Source: Sporodiniella umbellata (lineage: Eukaryota > Mucoromycota > Mucoromycetes > Mucorales > Rhizopodaceae). Taken from it: DNA of 32,693 nt. A program made the translations under genes and the position numbers. Below the pieces are notes generated by a model. That model had not been told where the DNA came from, ran no database searches, and saw only the letters and a program-made list of their open reading frames with translations. Shown one piece after another: positions 1-10,750 of the stretch. The stretch covers positions 1 to 32,693 of the forward strand of contig JAIXMR010000166.1 in the NCBI GenBank assembly GCA_025677835.1, given 5' to 3'. Numbering within the stretch: the first letter of the stretch is position 1; the number at the start of each line of letters is the position of its first letter.

Positions 1-1468
1 TATCATAATATAGAACGTCTCTCACTAGCTTCTAAACTTGAAAACACAATTAGTTACAAAACAATGATTTTTTCTCCCTCTTTTTTTTATGAGTTCTATA
101 CGAGTTTACTCAGCTTACTTCAAAATATCTATACATTTGCTTCTTAAGTAGTGGATGTGTATCCACACAATTTTTTCTTCTAAAATCAACGATAAAAAAG
201 CGCATTGTAATTTCTAGAAAGCTTCACCTATATTTTTTTGTTAACTTGCTATTGTGCTGTTTTTTTTTTGTGAACACACCGTTAAGTTGTATGGAAAAAT
301 TAATGTTTTCCAATTCTCATTGTAAGCATCTATCAAGTGAGTTACAACCTGGATTGGTTTTTTCTTTTACAGTGATTTGCATTAGTAAAAAGTTACCGCA
401 GCCCTAACATACAGAGGTTTTATTTTTCAAGCATTGAGAAGTGATGCAAACAGAAAGAATCACATTAATATTAGGAAATAAATAAGCTCATTATAAAAAT
501 AGCTGAACAATAATAATAGAAAAGAAAAAAAGGTGTAAGTTGTCAGAACTTGCAGCGTGCTTTTTTTTTATCAATGTTTTTAAAAGAAAAAAAATATTAG
601 CGGGGCCAACCTTCTTATCTGAAAGTAAGGCTATATGAGAGGTTTCGAAACAAATAAGATTTGTAACAGGTTTAAAATTAACATAAAAAAAAGTAAAAAA
701 TAGAAACGAAATATAATATACTTACAAAAGGATTGGAGCTCTTACATTAAAAAACTCAATTTACATTAACAAGAAGTTTCTTAGTATTATATAGATTAGA
801 AAAATTCTAATATTTTCTCATCAATTCCCATTAGAATAGCTTGTTTGTCTCATTCAGATATTTGATATTCCTAAAAATACGGTATATTGAGTGTAAGGCT
901 ATTTAGATATATTGAGTGTATATTATAGTACAGATAAAAAGGTAGCTTCGAAAAATACCCCAAAAAGAGTAAGAATTGTGTTCAGACAAGGAAATGGAAG
1001 AGTCAGAAAATTTCAGGTCTGGATCGACACAACTTCAGAAAGGAGTAGTGTGGTGTTAAGGACTTGTAAAGGAACTTCGGGACAGTAGAACTTACAGAAG
1101 AAGCGGATCTGTAAGAGCGAGGCAAAAGATTGAATAAAAGAAACATAATAGAAGGACAGTCTAAGAGGGAATACTTTGAATAGTAAAAGAATATGTAATA
1201 GTTTGCTGCTTCTTTATTGAATGAATGAATTATACAGAGAGTATAAATACTCTTTGATAAAGCAAAAGAGTGTTTGAACAAACTAAACATCCAAGACGGA
1301 ATATAGTAGTAGACTAATTTAGTAAACTTATAAGGATAGTGACAATATCCAAAGAATGTTGGTTTTAAGTCAATACAGAAAGTACACTAAACGAAGACAA
1401 AAAAGCTCGGTAATTGCATGGTTTGTGTCGCAGCTTCAAAATCCGGTTAATATTGGGCACATTTCCGT
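1..1468. other. AT-rich intergenic DNA, no supported gene
   Basis: No reading frame here has the composition or splice pattern of a gene. The stretch is AT-rich with many short A and T runs. From about 950 to 1270 the plus strand is purine-rich, so the minus strand shows a 95-codon open frame (1003-1290); its translation is low in complexity and matches nothing I know. A 12-base direct repeat (ATATTGAGTGTA) occurs twice near 883-919. Confidence 0.6.
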
Positions 1469-1486
1469 GTAGCAGTTGACTGCTAC
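1469..1486. repeat. 18-bp inverted repeat upstream of the alcohol dehydrogenase
   Basis: GTAGCAGT and its exact reverse complement ACTGCTAC are separated by two bases. The element lies about 240 bp before the start codon of the alcohol dehydrogenase. Such symmetry fits a dimeric regulator site, but no known regulator is assigned. Confidence 0.4.
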
Positions 1487-1663
1487 TGACGCAACTGGAT
1501 TTCCTTAATAGTATTTATATTCAGCAACTTAAATTACAGCAGACATATTTGGAAAAAAAGTACGCAAAACGTATCTCATTAAAGGGTTTAGTTAGATATA
1601 ATATCAAGAAAAAACACCAATCGTTTCTGAACGGTTTGAAAGTCTCCATTTTAGAAAAATTTC

Positions 1664-1673
1664 TATATAAAAG
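1664..1673 (+). promoter_or_regulatory. TATA box of the alcohol dehydrogenase gene
   Basis: A canonical TATATAAAAG lies 60 bp upstream of the ATG at 1724, a distance compatible with a start site about 30 bp downstream and a short leader. Confidence 0.55.
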
Positions 1674-1723
1674 GGTGCTTTTTCAAACCTTTTTTCTAGT
1701 ATCTGTACTCGATAAAATAAAGC

Positions 1724-2936
1724 ATGACTAATAACACTTTTTCTGGATGGGCTGCTATTGCTAAAGGTACCCATCGACTTATTTCACTGAAAATATAACT
1801 GTTACGAATTAAAACATATAATAGACAAGCCTTTAGAATTAACTCAGCTTCCTTTGAAGACTTTTGATGATGATACTGTTGAGATGAGAGTTACCCACTG
1901 TGGTCTTTGTGCTAGTGACATTGAAACAATTGAAAATGGCTGGGGAAATACAGTGTATCCTTCTGTTACTGGCCATGAAATTGTAGGTGTATGTACTGCT
2001 GTAGGAGACAATGTTAAAAATATCCGAGTCGGCGATCGCATTGGTGTTGGTGGACAGTCCGGTTCTTGCCATAAGTGTAAAAACTGTCAAGAAGGCGAAG
2101 AAAATATATGTGAAAAGTCACCTATATTTACGTTTGGCAGTTGTTGGCCTAAAGGTGACAAAACTTACGGAGGTTTCGCTGATAAATGGCGCGGGGACTA
2201 CCGCTTTGCTTACAAAATTCCGGACGACATGACTAACGAAATTGCTGCTACCTTTTTTTGTGCTGGGATTACCACTTACTCTCCTTTAGTAAGGCATAAT
2301 GTCACAAAAGAAAGCAAAGTGGGTGTAATCGGTGTTGGAGGCTTGGGTCATTTTGCTATACAATGGTAATTTTTTAAAAACCGTAAGGCTATACAATGCA
2401 ATTTTTTAAACATTTTAAAATAGGGCCAAAGCTATGGGAGCTGAAGTTGTTGCATTTTCAAGTTCTGAAAGGAAACGAGAAGATGCTGTTGCTCTTGGAT
2501 GTGATGATTACGTTGTTACTAGTGACGCTGAAAAGATGAGCTTGCACCAAAACACTTTGACACATGTTGTGTGTACTGCCTACAGCGCTAGTATTGACTG
2601 TAAGTATATACTCGGAGATTTTTTTTTAAAAGGAATCTAAAATTTTGTATAGGGTCAAGTTATTTTGCTTTAATGACTGCAAACAGCCATTTTATTATGC
2701 TTGCACTTCCAAGAGAGCCAATGGTCGGTTTCTATCCCGGACCTTTAGCCTTCAAACAAATCAGCTTTGTTGGATCTATGGTTGGGTCTCCTTCCATGAT
2801 GGAGAGTATGCTCCAGTTTGCGGTCAAACATGATGTAAAACCTTGGATAAAAAAATACAGCATGAAAGATATAGCCCAGGCTATTGATGATTTTAAAATT
2901 GGAAAGGCGAGATATAGATTTGTATTGGAAAACTAA
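1724..2936 (+). CDS. zinc-dependent, probably NADP(H)-linked alcohol dehydrogenase (ADH6/cinnamyl alcohol dehydrogenase type)
   Basis: Reduces aldehydes to alcohols, or the reverse, in the cytosol. Four exons, 1724-1766, 1825-2365, 2424-2599 and 2653-2936, join in frame to 347 residues, the usual family length. All three introns are GT-AG and 53-58 nt long. Seen directly: catalytic zinc ligands in HCGLCASD (Cys43) and GHE (His65-Glu66), the four structural-zinc cysteines at 96, 99, 102 and 110, a further conserved Cys in the FFCAGITTYSPL block, and the GVGGLGH Rossmann loop followed by a SSSERKREDA stretch like that of NADP-specific ADH6/ADH7. The first exon ends inside codon 15, so its short MTNNTFSGWAAIAK start is found only after splicing. 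A TATA box precedes it. The exact substrate is not readable from sequence. Confidence 0.9.
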
Positions 2937-4574
2937 CAAATATGTTGGGTAGTCCGTTTGCTATAGTTGTAATAAAGTATGTTCCTCTTTAGCTATTACA
3001 CACGATTTTTTTCCCGTAAATTCACAAAACCAATTGAAAAACACAGATTGAATAGAGTAATAAAAGATGCAAATCAGATTTGATTTAGATTATTCCAACT
3101 ATATCAATTTTTTTTTTTTAAAAAAAACCGTTTATTAATAAAAATTGAACTGAACAAAAAAAAGTACAGTATCGACATAGACTGTCTAAACTGTAAGTAT
3201 TATTTTACTAAATTTATATAGCTCAATAATATTATAAAGAAGCTTGATATAGAGACTATAGAGAAACTAGACAATATACTAGATAGCTATATATATATAT
3301 ATATATATGTATATATAAAGAAAATCGTGTTAAAAAACACCAGAGAATTTTTTAAAAAAGAACTTGGAAATTGAACGCAGATGGTTTATCAAGTAACAGG
3401 ATAATACAGAAAATAGTATACTTTCAAATTAATAAAAGATATGAACTGTATGGTATTGGAGACGCGGTTTATAGTAGTGAGAATACAAATATATCAGTTA
3501 AAATAAGAAGAAATTATACATGAAAGCAAAACAAGCAGATACTTCCAACGAAAAAAATTTAAAAGATTTCTGAAAAATAGAAAAAAATCCTTAAACGCAC
3601 TAATTAATGATTTGAATAGAAAATTGATTTTTTTTTTAATGTCTGCGGAAATCGTTTGAAAGGAAAGTATGCAAACACTGTCAATAGTATATATGTTTTA
3701 TATGACTTCAACAGACCAAGACTCTTGAAGGCTTAACAGCATGCTGTAGAATAAAAGCGAGCTCATAAATATTTCGAGTCGGGTACACATAATCCTTATT
3801 TGAATTAAAGAGTGTGCTTAGCTATGAATTAATACCTTAGATCAAAAGGTAGAGGTTATGATTTTAAGGTTAGTCAAATTTCAAAGTTCATGTTCTCACA
3901 GCAAACCTTATGAGATTAGTGAGCTAGGTCGCCTGATTGCTCCTTCTATAGTAAAAATCTTTGTTTACATCGAAATAGGATATAAACCATAAATTTAGTT
4001 CTCCTTAAGTTACATTTTCTCATTCAGATTTACCACTGTGCAACAAAAATCAATCCCGATTTATCCCTATCATTGATAAAAAATCACAGAAAGTTTAAAT
4101 TAAAAAAGGGCGTTTACCATTTTTCTTTTTTTTTTCAAAATGAGATCCTTTAAAAAAGTCTCAAAGACGTAGTACGAAAGTATCGCTGATATGATTATCA
4201 GCTCAATCTTAAAAAAGTGTATATAGTTTGGATAAGCAAAGATAAGCGTTCAAGCATAGAGACAATTATGTAAGCTTTGAATGGCCTGTGCGTCATCTCC
4301 GCCTTAAGAATTTTCATGCAATAATAAAGGGGTAAAAAGAAAAGTAGATTCTTTCTAAAAGTTGATTTCATGCTTATAAGCATGGTATGTGAATAGGATT
4401 TAATTAAATCAGACCATCTTCTCTTGTGTGTGTGTGCGTATATGTGTATGTGTATGTTTTCGACATATTTGACATGTTTGAAAAGATTTAGAAGACCCCA
4501 AATTCATTTATTTACTTTTCTTTACTTTAAATTTTTTTTTTTACTTCAAGCTTTAATTTATTTATTCTCTAAAA
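2937..4574. other. AT-rich intergenic DNA with simple repeats
   Basis: No gene is seen. The region contains a T12A8 palindromic run at 3108-3127, a TA dinucleotide tract at about 3288-3317, and a TG/TA-rich alternating stretch at about 4424-4456 that lies 120 bp before the mini-gene at 4575. Confidence 0.5.
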
Positions 4575-4880
4575 ATGCTAAAAAGTAACTATAAAACACA
4601 TATAGTGTCCAAAAGGTCTAACTAACACGTTAATTAAGTTAAAATTACCCTGAAATCCCTTGACCGCGCAACCAAAAGCGCCATTCACCTGAGTATCAGG
4701 CTCATCAAGTGCTGTTATCAAACAGCCAACTTTCTGTTTGCAGTAGCTAAAGCTGTTTACAGCGTGGCCTGGGTGACTTACAAAATTGTCAAAAAATCAG
4801 TAGAAATGGTCAACCAGGCTTGCAAGATGGCCGTAAAAACCACCAAAATGGCCATCAAAATTTACAACTCTTGGCAATAA
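4575..4880 (+). CDS. short spliced gene, Lys/Ala-rich helical protein of unknown function
   Basis: Two exons, 4575-4584 and 4639-4880, give 83 residues. Exon 1 encodes only MLK plus one base. The 54-nt intron begins GTAACT, has a CTAAC branch-like motif and ends TTAAG, and the joined frame stays open to a TAA at 4878-4880. Exon 2 is visibly richer in G+C than the AT-rich DNA around it. The protein is basic, with a hydrophobic middle (ANFLFAVAKAVYSVAWVTYK) and a repetitive tail of the MAVKTTKMAIKIYNSW kind, suggesting an amphipathic helix. There is no signal peptide and I recognise no family. An A-rich context (AAAA before ATG) suits initiation. It could instead be the last exon of a longer gene or a gene relic. 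Confidence 0.5.
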
Positions 4881-5370
4881 TTCAACTTGTTGTCAACACT
4901 GCTTAGGTGAAGTAAAGCTAAAAGCCATACTCAACATATGTGCTTTTGTGTCTGTCAGTGAAACGCAAATGAATCCCAGTATGGCCTTTCTATTCTTTTG
5001 GTCTGCGCATTTTGACTTGTATGTTTTTCCAATACCTTCATGGTTTGGTGTATGAATTTCTAACGAATGGTGACGATAATAGCTGCCTTCTTTGTACAAT
5101 TTCTTTTTGCTTGGCTTAGCTCAATTGCGATGCTTTCGCTTTTAGAGAACCCCATGGTCTTTCCGTCTTAATATATATTCAAAAGAGATGGTGTAGAGGT
5201 TTGAACGGTAGTTGCGTACTAGTCGCAGTGTAAACCTATTATGTGTAAAGTTTAAAGAATTTTGGAATCCAGACTTTGATCCTATGATTTTTTGAGGTAT
5301 AAAGTACAAAAGCATACATAGGCACATACAATTAATTCTTTACCACTAAAAAAATAAAAAGTGTGATGTT

Positions 5371-5394
5371 AGTATTTTTTTTAAAAAAAATACT
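5371..5394. repeat. perfect 24-bp palindrome AGTAT-T7A7-ATACT type
   Basis: AGTATTTTTTTT is followed directly by its reverse complement AAAAAAAATACT. It is one of five T-run/A-run junctions in the window. Confidence 0.6.
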
Positions 5395-6449
5395 GGTATT
5401 ATGCTATATGTTTCGATTAAATCATAGTACTGAAGAAAATCCTAAGAAAATGGCTCTTCTATCTAGCAGGATTCCAATTTTTTTTTATTCTTTCAGAAAA
5501 AAAAATACTAGTAGTGTACACTCTGTTTAGGGCTTTCCCCGACTCTTTTGGATATATCTCAAGTCGTATTGTTATGAGTATTTTCCAAAACCGAAATAAT
5601 CGCGATGAATTAAGCTAGTAACAAGAATTTCCTATGGAAGATGGCTATTATGAAATCCTGAAGTCAGAATGATTACGCTAAATCATAGAAGAGGAAGAAA
5701 AAAACTATAGTGAAGAACAAGCTACTAGAGGAGTCAGTTGACTAGACTAAATAAAGTCCTTGAGTTATTGGCATGCTAAAAAAAAAGAAAAAGCATATCG
5801 AAAATCACATCAACAAAAACTTGAAAAAAGCCCTTTTCAAAAATAGTATTATGTTATTTTAATACCTTTACATTGCTCCAAAAAAAATTCTCTCAATTAT
5901 ACTTAAAAGATCGCAAAAAAAAAGGCACCCTTTTAATATTCTATTATAAAACCACTAAAAATTGTACAAATAAATTGATTTTCATCTATTAAAAAAAGCT
6001 AAAAAAGCTCTTGTTTGAGATTAACTTTCTAAGAATTAACAAAAAGGGCAACTTTTTGTTTCAGTCTCAGATTCAGTCAAAATAACTTGATCGAAATAGC
6101 ATTCAAAGGAAAAAAAAATAAAGGAAGAAATGCAGAGTTTTGTTGCTCATTGTTGCGATTGCTAAGCTGACAAAGGTTAATAAGAATTACCTAGTATATT
6201 TGTTCTGTACTAAAGACAACTCAACATCTGAAGAGATTTAGAAATGCTGTACCAATAGCAAAAAAAAAGATAGCTATAGTCAGCTTGCTTCATAGTAAAC
6301 CTGTCTTACCTTTGTCTACAGACAGTTCTTATTTTATACTGAGTAAGCTCTAGACATTCAAAAGTAAAATCTAAGAAACAAGTGTCTGCAACCGAGTCCC
6401 AACGAACTCTTTTTTTAGGCAAAAGTTGCAATACATAATCAAGAGCTAC

Positions 6450-6484
6450 ACTACAAAGCTTGTGTTGTAAAGAAGCTTTGTAGT
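6450..6484. repeat. 12-bp perfect hairpin with 11-nt loop
   Basis: ACTACAAAGCTT (6450-6461) pairs exactly with AAGCTTTGTAGT (6473-6484). It lies about 440 bp upstream of the 3-hydroxyacyl-CoA dehydrogenase start and no gene explains it. Confidence 0.5.
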
Positions 6485-6720
6485 CTCGATCATTATCAAC
6501 TTGTGTGCTGACTTGACGCGTGTTGGTTAACTAATTTTTTCAAAATGAAAGCACTGTCGGTGTTCCAAGTAGAATGGTTACGTCGCTTCGGTATACAAAT
6601 GTCAGTTTAAATTCAAGTTTACGCGGAGTTGATTTGGAATTTGATGTGAGTTGTTTCAAGTAGAGGTGGTCAAGTATGGTCTGGCTCATTTTAGCTTTGC
6701 TTTTAGTTATTTATGCAAAA

Positions 6721-6722
<2 letters not shown>

Positions 6723-6751
<29 letters not shown>
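6723..6751. repeat. poly(T) tract of 29 bases
   Basis: An uninterrupted T29 run about 170 bp before the ATG at 6924. Long dA:dT tracts can exclude nucleosomes at fungal promoters; a retroposed poly(A) tail is the other option. Length is prone to sequencing error. Confidence 0.6.
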
Positions 6752-6753
<2 letters not shown>

Positions 6754-6923
6754 GAGAGTTACATTAAAGGGCAATTGAAAGAGATAAAACAGTAGAATCT
6801 TATAACTGTTTTCATTGGATCGTGTGAATAGAATGCATGTGAAGATGACAATATTTTAGTCTCCTTTATCAAAAAAACTAGATGTTTTTTTAATTTTTTT
6901 TTCAATTTCTTTTCGAAAAAAAA

Positions 6924-7983
6924 ATGTTCAATACCTTACCCAAGACAGTTTTTGGCAAGCGCGCTTTCTCTACCCGTTCTGCCTTGTTGAAAGACATAAA
7001 GAGTGTAACGGTTATTGGAGCCGGTCTTATGGGTTCTGGTATTGTCCAAGTAGCTGCCCAAGCTCAACACAGCGTAACAATGGTAGATACTTCTGACAAA
7101 GCTTTGGAAAACGGTCATAATATTATTGCAGCTTCTTTAAAACGCGTAGCTCGCAAGCAGTTTAAAGAGGATGAGGCTCGTCAAAAGGAGTTTATCGAAA
7201 AAACTATGAGTTTTATCAAAACTTCTAAAGATGCTAAGGATGCTGCTGCTTCATCTGACTTGGTAGTTGAAGCCATCGTAGAAAATGTGGATATCAAGCG
7301 ATCTCTATTTAAGGGGCTTGATCAAGTAGCTCCTGCTCACACCGTGTTTTGCTCCAATACTTCCTCTCTTTCTATTTCTAAAATTGCTCAGTCCGTATCA
7401 GAAGAAAGAAAAAAAAGATTTGCTGGACTTCATTTCTTTAACCCAGTGCCTGCCATGAAGTTAGTCGAGATTGTCCGCACAGAACAAGTAACTGATGAGG
7501 TGATGACGGCCTTAGAAGTGTTCTCAAAAAGCGTTGGAAAGACATCTGTACGCTGTAAGGACACACCAGGGTAAGGATTTCAAACACAAGTATAACTTGT
7601 TAACGATTGCTAGCTTTATTGTAAACCGTATTCTTTTCCCATATCTTATCGAGTCTTATAAGATGAGAGACCGTGGTGATGCTTCTGTTGAAGACATTGA
7701 CACTGCTATGAAGTTGGGCGCTGGTATGCCCATGGGGCCTCTCGAGTTATCGGACGTGAGTTATTGTTATTATTTGTTTTTTGTTGCAAAAACTAAAATG
7801 AAAACAAAAAAAAAATAGTTTGTTGGTTTGGACACAATCCAGTTTATTCTCGATGGTTGGCGTAAGGAAGGAAACGTTGATTCTACTTTCACTGCCCCTC
7901 TTAAGGTTGTCGATGAGCTTGTCAGTCAAGGCCACTTGGGTCGCAAATCCGGAAAAGGCTTCTATGATTATACAAAAAAATAA
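6924..7983 (+). CDS. HADH: 3-hydroxyacyl-CoA dehydrogenase, mitochondrial type
   Basis: Oxidises 3-hydroxyacyl-CoA to 3-ketoacyl-CoA with NAD+ in fatty acid beta-oxidation. Exons 6924-7570, 7614-7755 and 7819-7983 give 317 residues, against 314 in the human enzyme from memory. The introns are 43 and 63 nt. Seen: a basic N-terminus with Ser/Arg and no acidic residue in the first 20 positions (typical of a mitochondrial presequence), the NAD-binding [11 protein letters not shown] loop near residues 30-40, the catalytic dyad His170 in [10 protein letters not shown] and Glu182 twelve residues later, the CKDTPGFIVNR joint restored exactly by splicing, and the C-terminal [14 protein letters not shown]. 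No peroxisomal SKL-like end is present, so a mitochondrial site is the better reading. Confidence 0.95.
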
Positions 7984-8209
7984 AGTGTATAACGGTACAA
8001 ATCAATTAACGGCAATGAGCAAAATGAACCTGATTGAGTAAATACAACCGTCTCCTCCTTTATCTAATACTCTACTATTTTTCTGTTTTTTGGTTGTTCC
8101 TCTCTAATTATACATATTGAAAACAAACACAATAAGATAAACTATGCTCCAGAAACATTCCCACTTTTTTATTTTAAAAGCGGATAGCTTATGTATAAGA
8201 ACGTGTTGC

Positions 8210-8503
8210 TTATTTCTTGCTGGTAGCAGCGGCAAGAGCCTTCTCAGTACCCTTCTTGGCGAAACGCTGGTTACGGAGGAACTTAGCATCCAACTATAAA
8301 ATGGTTTAATTTTCTTGCATCTGTAGCTCTATTCTGCTTTCTACTTACACCCTTAACAGAGCGGTACTTGTGAGTAGCGGTCTTCTTAATGCCGTTACGA
8401 TGAGCCTTTTTGTCTAAGAATAAATGTAAGGAATGTATAGCTGAGCATTTGGTGTCATGGGCTTACTTTGGTTGTGGTTGGTGTGGTTCTTGGACTTGGC
8501 CAT
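8210..8503 (-). CDS. RPL29: 60S ribosomal protein eL29
   Basis: A small basic protein of the large ribosomal subunit. Exons read on the minus strand as 8503-8467, 8413-8349 and 8293-8210, with introns of 53 and 55 nt, giving 61 residues, the normal short fungal size. The start MAKSKNHTNHNQNKKAHRNG is the family signature, followed by IKKTATHKYRSVKG, LDAKFLRNQRFAKKG and the end AAATSKK. The first intron falls after codon 12. The gene is divergent from the GH8 gene with about 780 bp between start codons. Confidence 0.96.
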
Positions 8504-9287
8504 TTTCGCTACCTATTCGTCTTATTTAGTATCTGTTCCATCCATCCAATATAGTGTTGTTTCGGTCAAGCTGAGGGTACCTTTACAAGAGTCTTTTAAG
8601 AGAAGGAAGGCATCTCTTGAGGCTCCTTTGGCTGGCTAAAGCATGGGCAAAGACGGTGTTCGGGCCGGAAAGTTATGCATCTCTTCCTTCGCAAAAAAGG
8701 CTCCGACCACAGAAATAAATGTCTTTTTTTTTTTTGCTTCCTTTGTTATAAAAGAGCCTTTCAATATAGGCATTTTTTTTCAAACGGCTTTTATTTGTAA
8801 AACCACCTTTGAGCATTGAAAGACTGCTGCTCAACCATCATGGTACGTTGTATGACTTTAACTACCTCTATGTATATAGCTATTATCGAAATATAAGGAG
8901 CCTTTTAAGAGTAACGCAGATATGGGGCTTTTTTCTGTCTATTCGCATTGACTTACAACAGCAGCGCTTTTTTACCACCTTTGATGATACTGAATGGCAT
9001 GTCGTCCTCTTGAATACATTGTGCTGTAGCTAAAAACTGCCTCAGTTCATACTGCTTTTTTAGGCAAAGCTGGTGCAGTTAAATCTAAAGATATTGCTAA
9101 TTTTTTTTTTTATTCAATGAGGGCAGTTGGTTTGTTTCTACAATTTTGCTATCAGGGTTGCCTTTTTAAAAACAACCAAAATAAAATAAAACAGCGCTTT
9201 AATTGAGGCAGAAATAGAAAATAGAAACTTTTTCCTTTCTCTTTTCTTTCTCGTTATTTTTCTTTTAAAAAAGAACCATCGTTAAAT
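8504..9287. other. intergenic DNA between eL29 and the GH8 gene, possible orphan exon
   Basis: This is the divergent upstream region of two genes. On the minus strand 9069-8957 is an open stretch bounded by an AG and a GTAAGT donor whose translation (QYELRQFLATAQCIQEDDMP and on) looks protein-like. I found no start codon or partner exon, so it is not called as a gene. An 8-bp inverted repeat CTGCCTCA/TGAGGCAG lies near 9047 and 9204. Confidence 0.3.
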
Positions 9288-10634
9288 ATGGGGAAAAGCG
9301 TCGAGGATGCTTACGTGAAATGGAGATCCAAGTACGATCCTCAATGGAAAATAAAAAAAAACAAAGGACGCTACAATTAATCGGGCGATTTTTTCTTTTT
9401 TTAAAATGGAAAATAGGTACTTAAGGTCTTACGGAGACGGATATTTTATTTTCTATAAAGAACAAAGTGAATGTCTTCCCGAGCAAACATGCTCCGAAGC
9501 CCATGGTATGAAAACCACTAAAAGAAGATGATTTATTTAGGATTTGTTTTAACATATTTATAAGGATACGGGATGCTCATATCTGTTTTGAAGCGTAATC
9601 AGAGTGATTTTGATGGACTTTTCCGCTACTTCATTCAGTGGAGAAACCATAAGGGTTTAATGCAGTAATTTTTGCGCCAATTTTATATATATATACAAAA
9701 AAGAAAGGTATAAACAGAGTATTTTTGAGGGTAGATGGCAACAGAAAACAACGCCCAGCGGACAGTTTGCTCCTGGTGACGAAGGAGGCGAAAATTGTGC
9801 AACAGATGGTGATGTAGACATAGCTACTGCACTTTTCTTGGCAGCTAAAATTTGGAGCAGAGGTGGTGCCCAGGGCGAAATTGACTACCGTGCAGCAGCT
9901 GTAGCTCTAACTAGGTCTATTTGGGAACACTGTTTCAACCATGACACATTTATGCCATTGATTGGTGACTGGGCTGATCCTGGAGATGAAGCTTTTGCAC
10001 TGACTAGACCTAGCGACTTTATTCTTAGTGGCTATCTGCTCTTTTATTATGTAGATGATTTATGTATATAGAAACCGAACTTATATATGTTCAATAGGAA
10101 GATACAGAACGTCAGCAAATTTGGGGGAATGTGGTGAACGCAATTGTAAATACCTGTCAAGCGCAGCTTTCGTTTAATCCGCAAACTGGTCTAATTGCTG
10201 ACTTCTTAACTCTCGACCCTAGAACAAGAACTTATAACCCAGTTCAAAAAGAAGTTCTTGAAAGCGAACATGATCCAGACTACAACTGGAACTCCTGCCG
10301 TGTCCCTTGGAGGTTGGGACACTACTATATGCTTTCTAAAGATCCTCGTGTTCGCCAGCTTTTAGAGACGCAAGCCCAGTTCTTTGCTCATCAATTAGCA
10401 AGTGGTTATAGCGGAGATTGTCCTATTAGGGCAGGCTATCACTTAAATGGCAAGCCCTATGCTGATTATAGTGACATGGCTTTCACTGCGCCTGTCAGTT
10501 TCTTGTTCTGGGTACTTGACTGGCGCCAACAACTAGATCAAACTATGAGATATGTAGACGAAGATGATGGTTGCATTTATTTTGGGGAGTCTATTGCTTT
10601 ACTTTGTTTCCTACAAGCACATGTTCCTTACTAG
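9288..10634 (+). CDS. glycoside hydrolase family 8 (endoglucanase/chitosanase-like)
   Basis: An inverting (alpha/alpha)6-barrel glycosidase cutting beta-1,4 glucan or chitosan. Five exons, 9288-9331, 9417-9505, 9565-9664, 9735-10050 and 10098-10634, join to 361 residues. Seen: the family motif CSEAHGYGMLISVLKRN with the general acid Glu42, FDGLFRYFIQWRNHKGLMQW, the ATDGDVDIATALFLAAKIW block with Asp102 and Asp104, LIGDWAD..TRPSDF, and NWNSCRVPWRLGHYY near residue 250. At the site where cellulase-type members carry a base Asp (DACR-like), this protein has Asn248, with Glu238 and Glu240 just before it; from memory that is the arrangement of the chitosanase-containing subfamily. Cell walls of Mucorales are rich in chitosan, so a wall role is plausible. 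No signal peptide is visible with this start; an upstream first exon could have been missed. Intron 1 has a direct GTAC repeat at both ends. Confidence 0.85.
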
Positions 10635-10750
10635 CATCCCTTCCCCTGAAAAATAAAAAATAATAAAAACAAAGATAAAAATAAAACGTTCAAGGATAAA
10701 ATAGATTCTTTCCCTTCCTCCTCCGCTCCTTTTCTTTTTCTTTCTTCTTC

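Larger units (their letters stand above)
4881..6923. other. AT-rich intergenic DNA, possible decayed sequence at 4890-5330
   Basis: The part at 4890-5330 has a more balanced composition, and its minus strand holds several short open stretches (for example 4893-5099 and 5142-5327) in different frames. This could be a worn coding or transposon remnant, but I recognise no domain. The rest holds a 24-bp palindrome, a hairpin and a T29 run, listed separately. No gene is supported. Confidence 0.4.

Noticed and set aside
1003..1290. 95-codon minus-strand open frame
   Set aside because: It lies in a purine-rich plus-strand stretch, which removes stop codons on the other strand; the translation is low in complexity and no splice or family signal supports it.
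625..2392. GTAAGGCTAT found three times (625, 893, 2383)
   Set aside because: Ten-base AT-rich word, one copy inside an ADH intron, no flanking similarity; likely chance.
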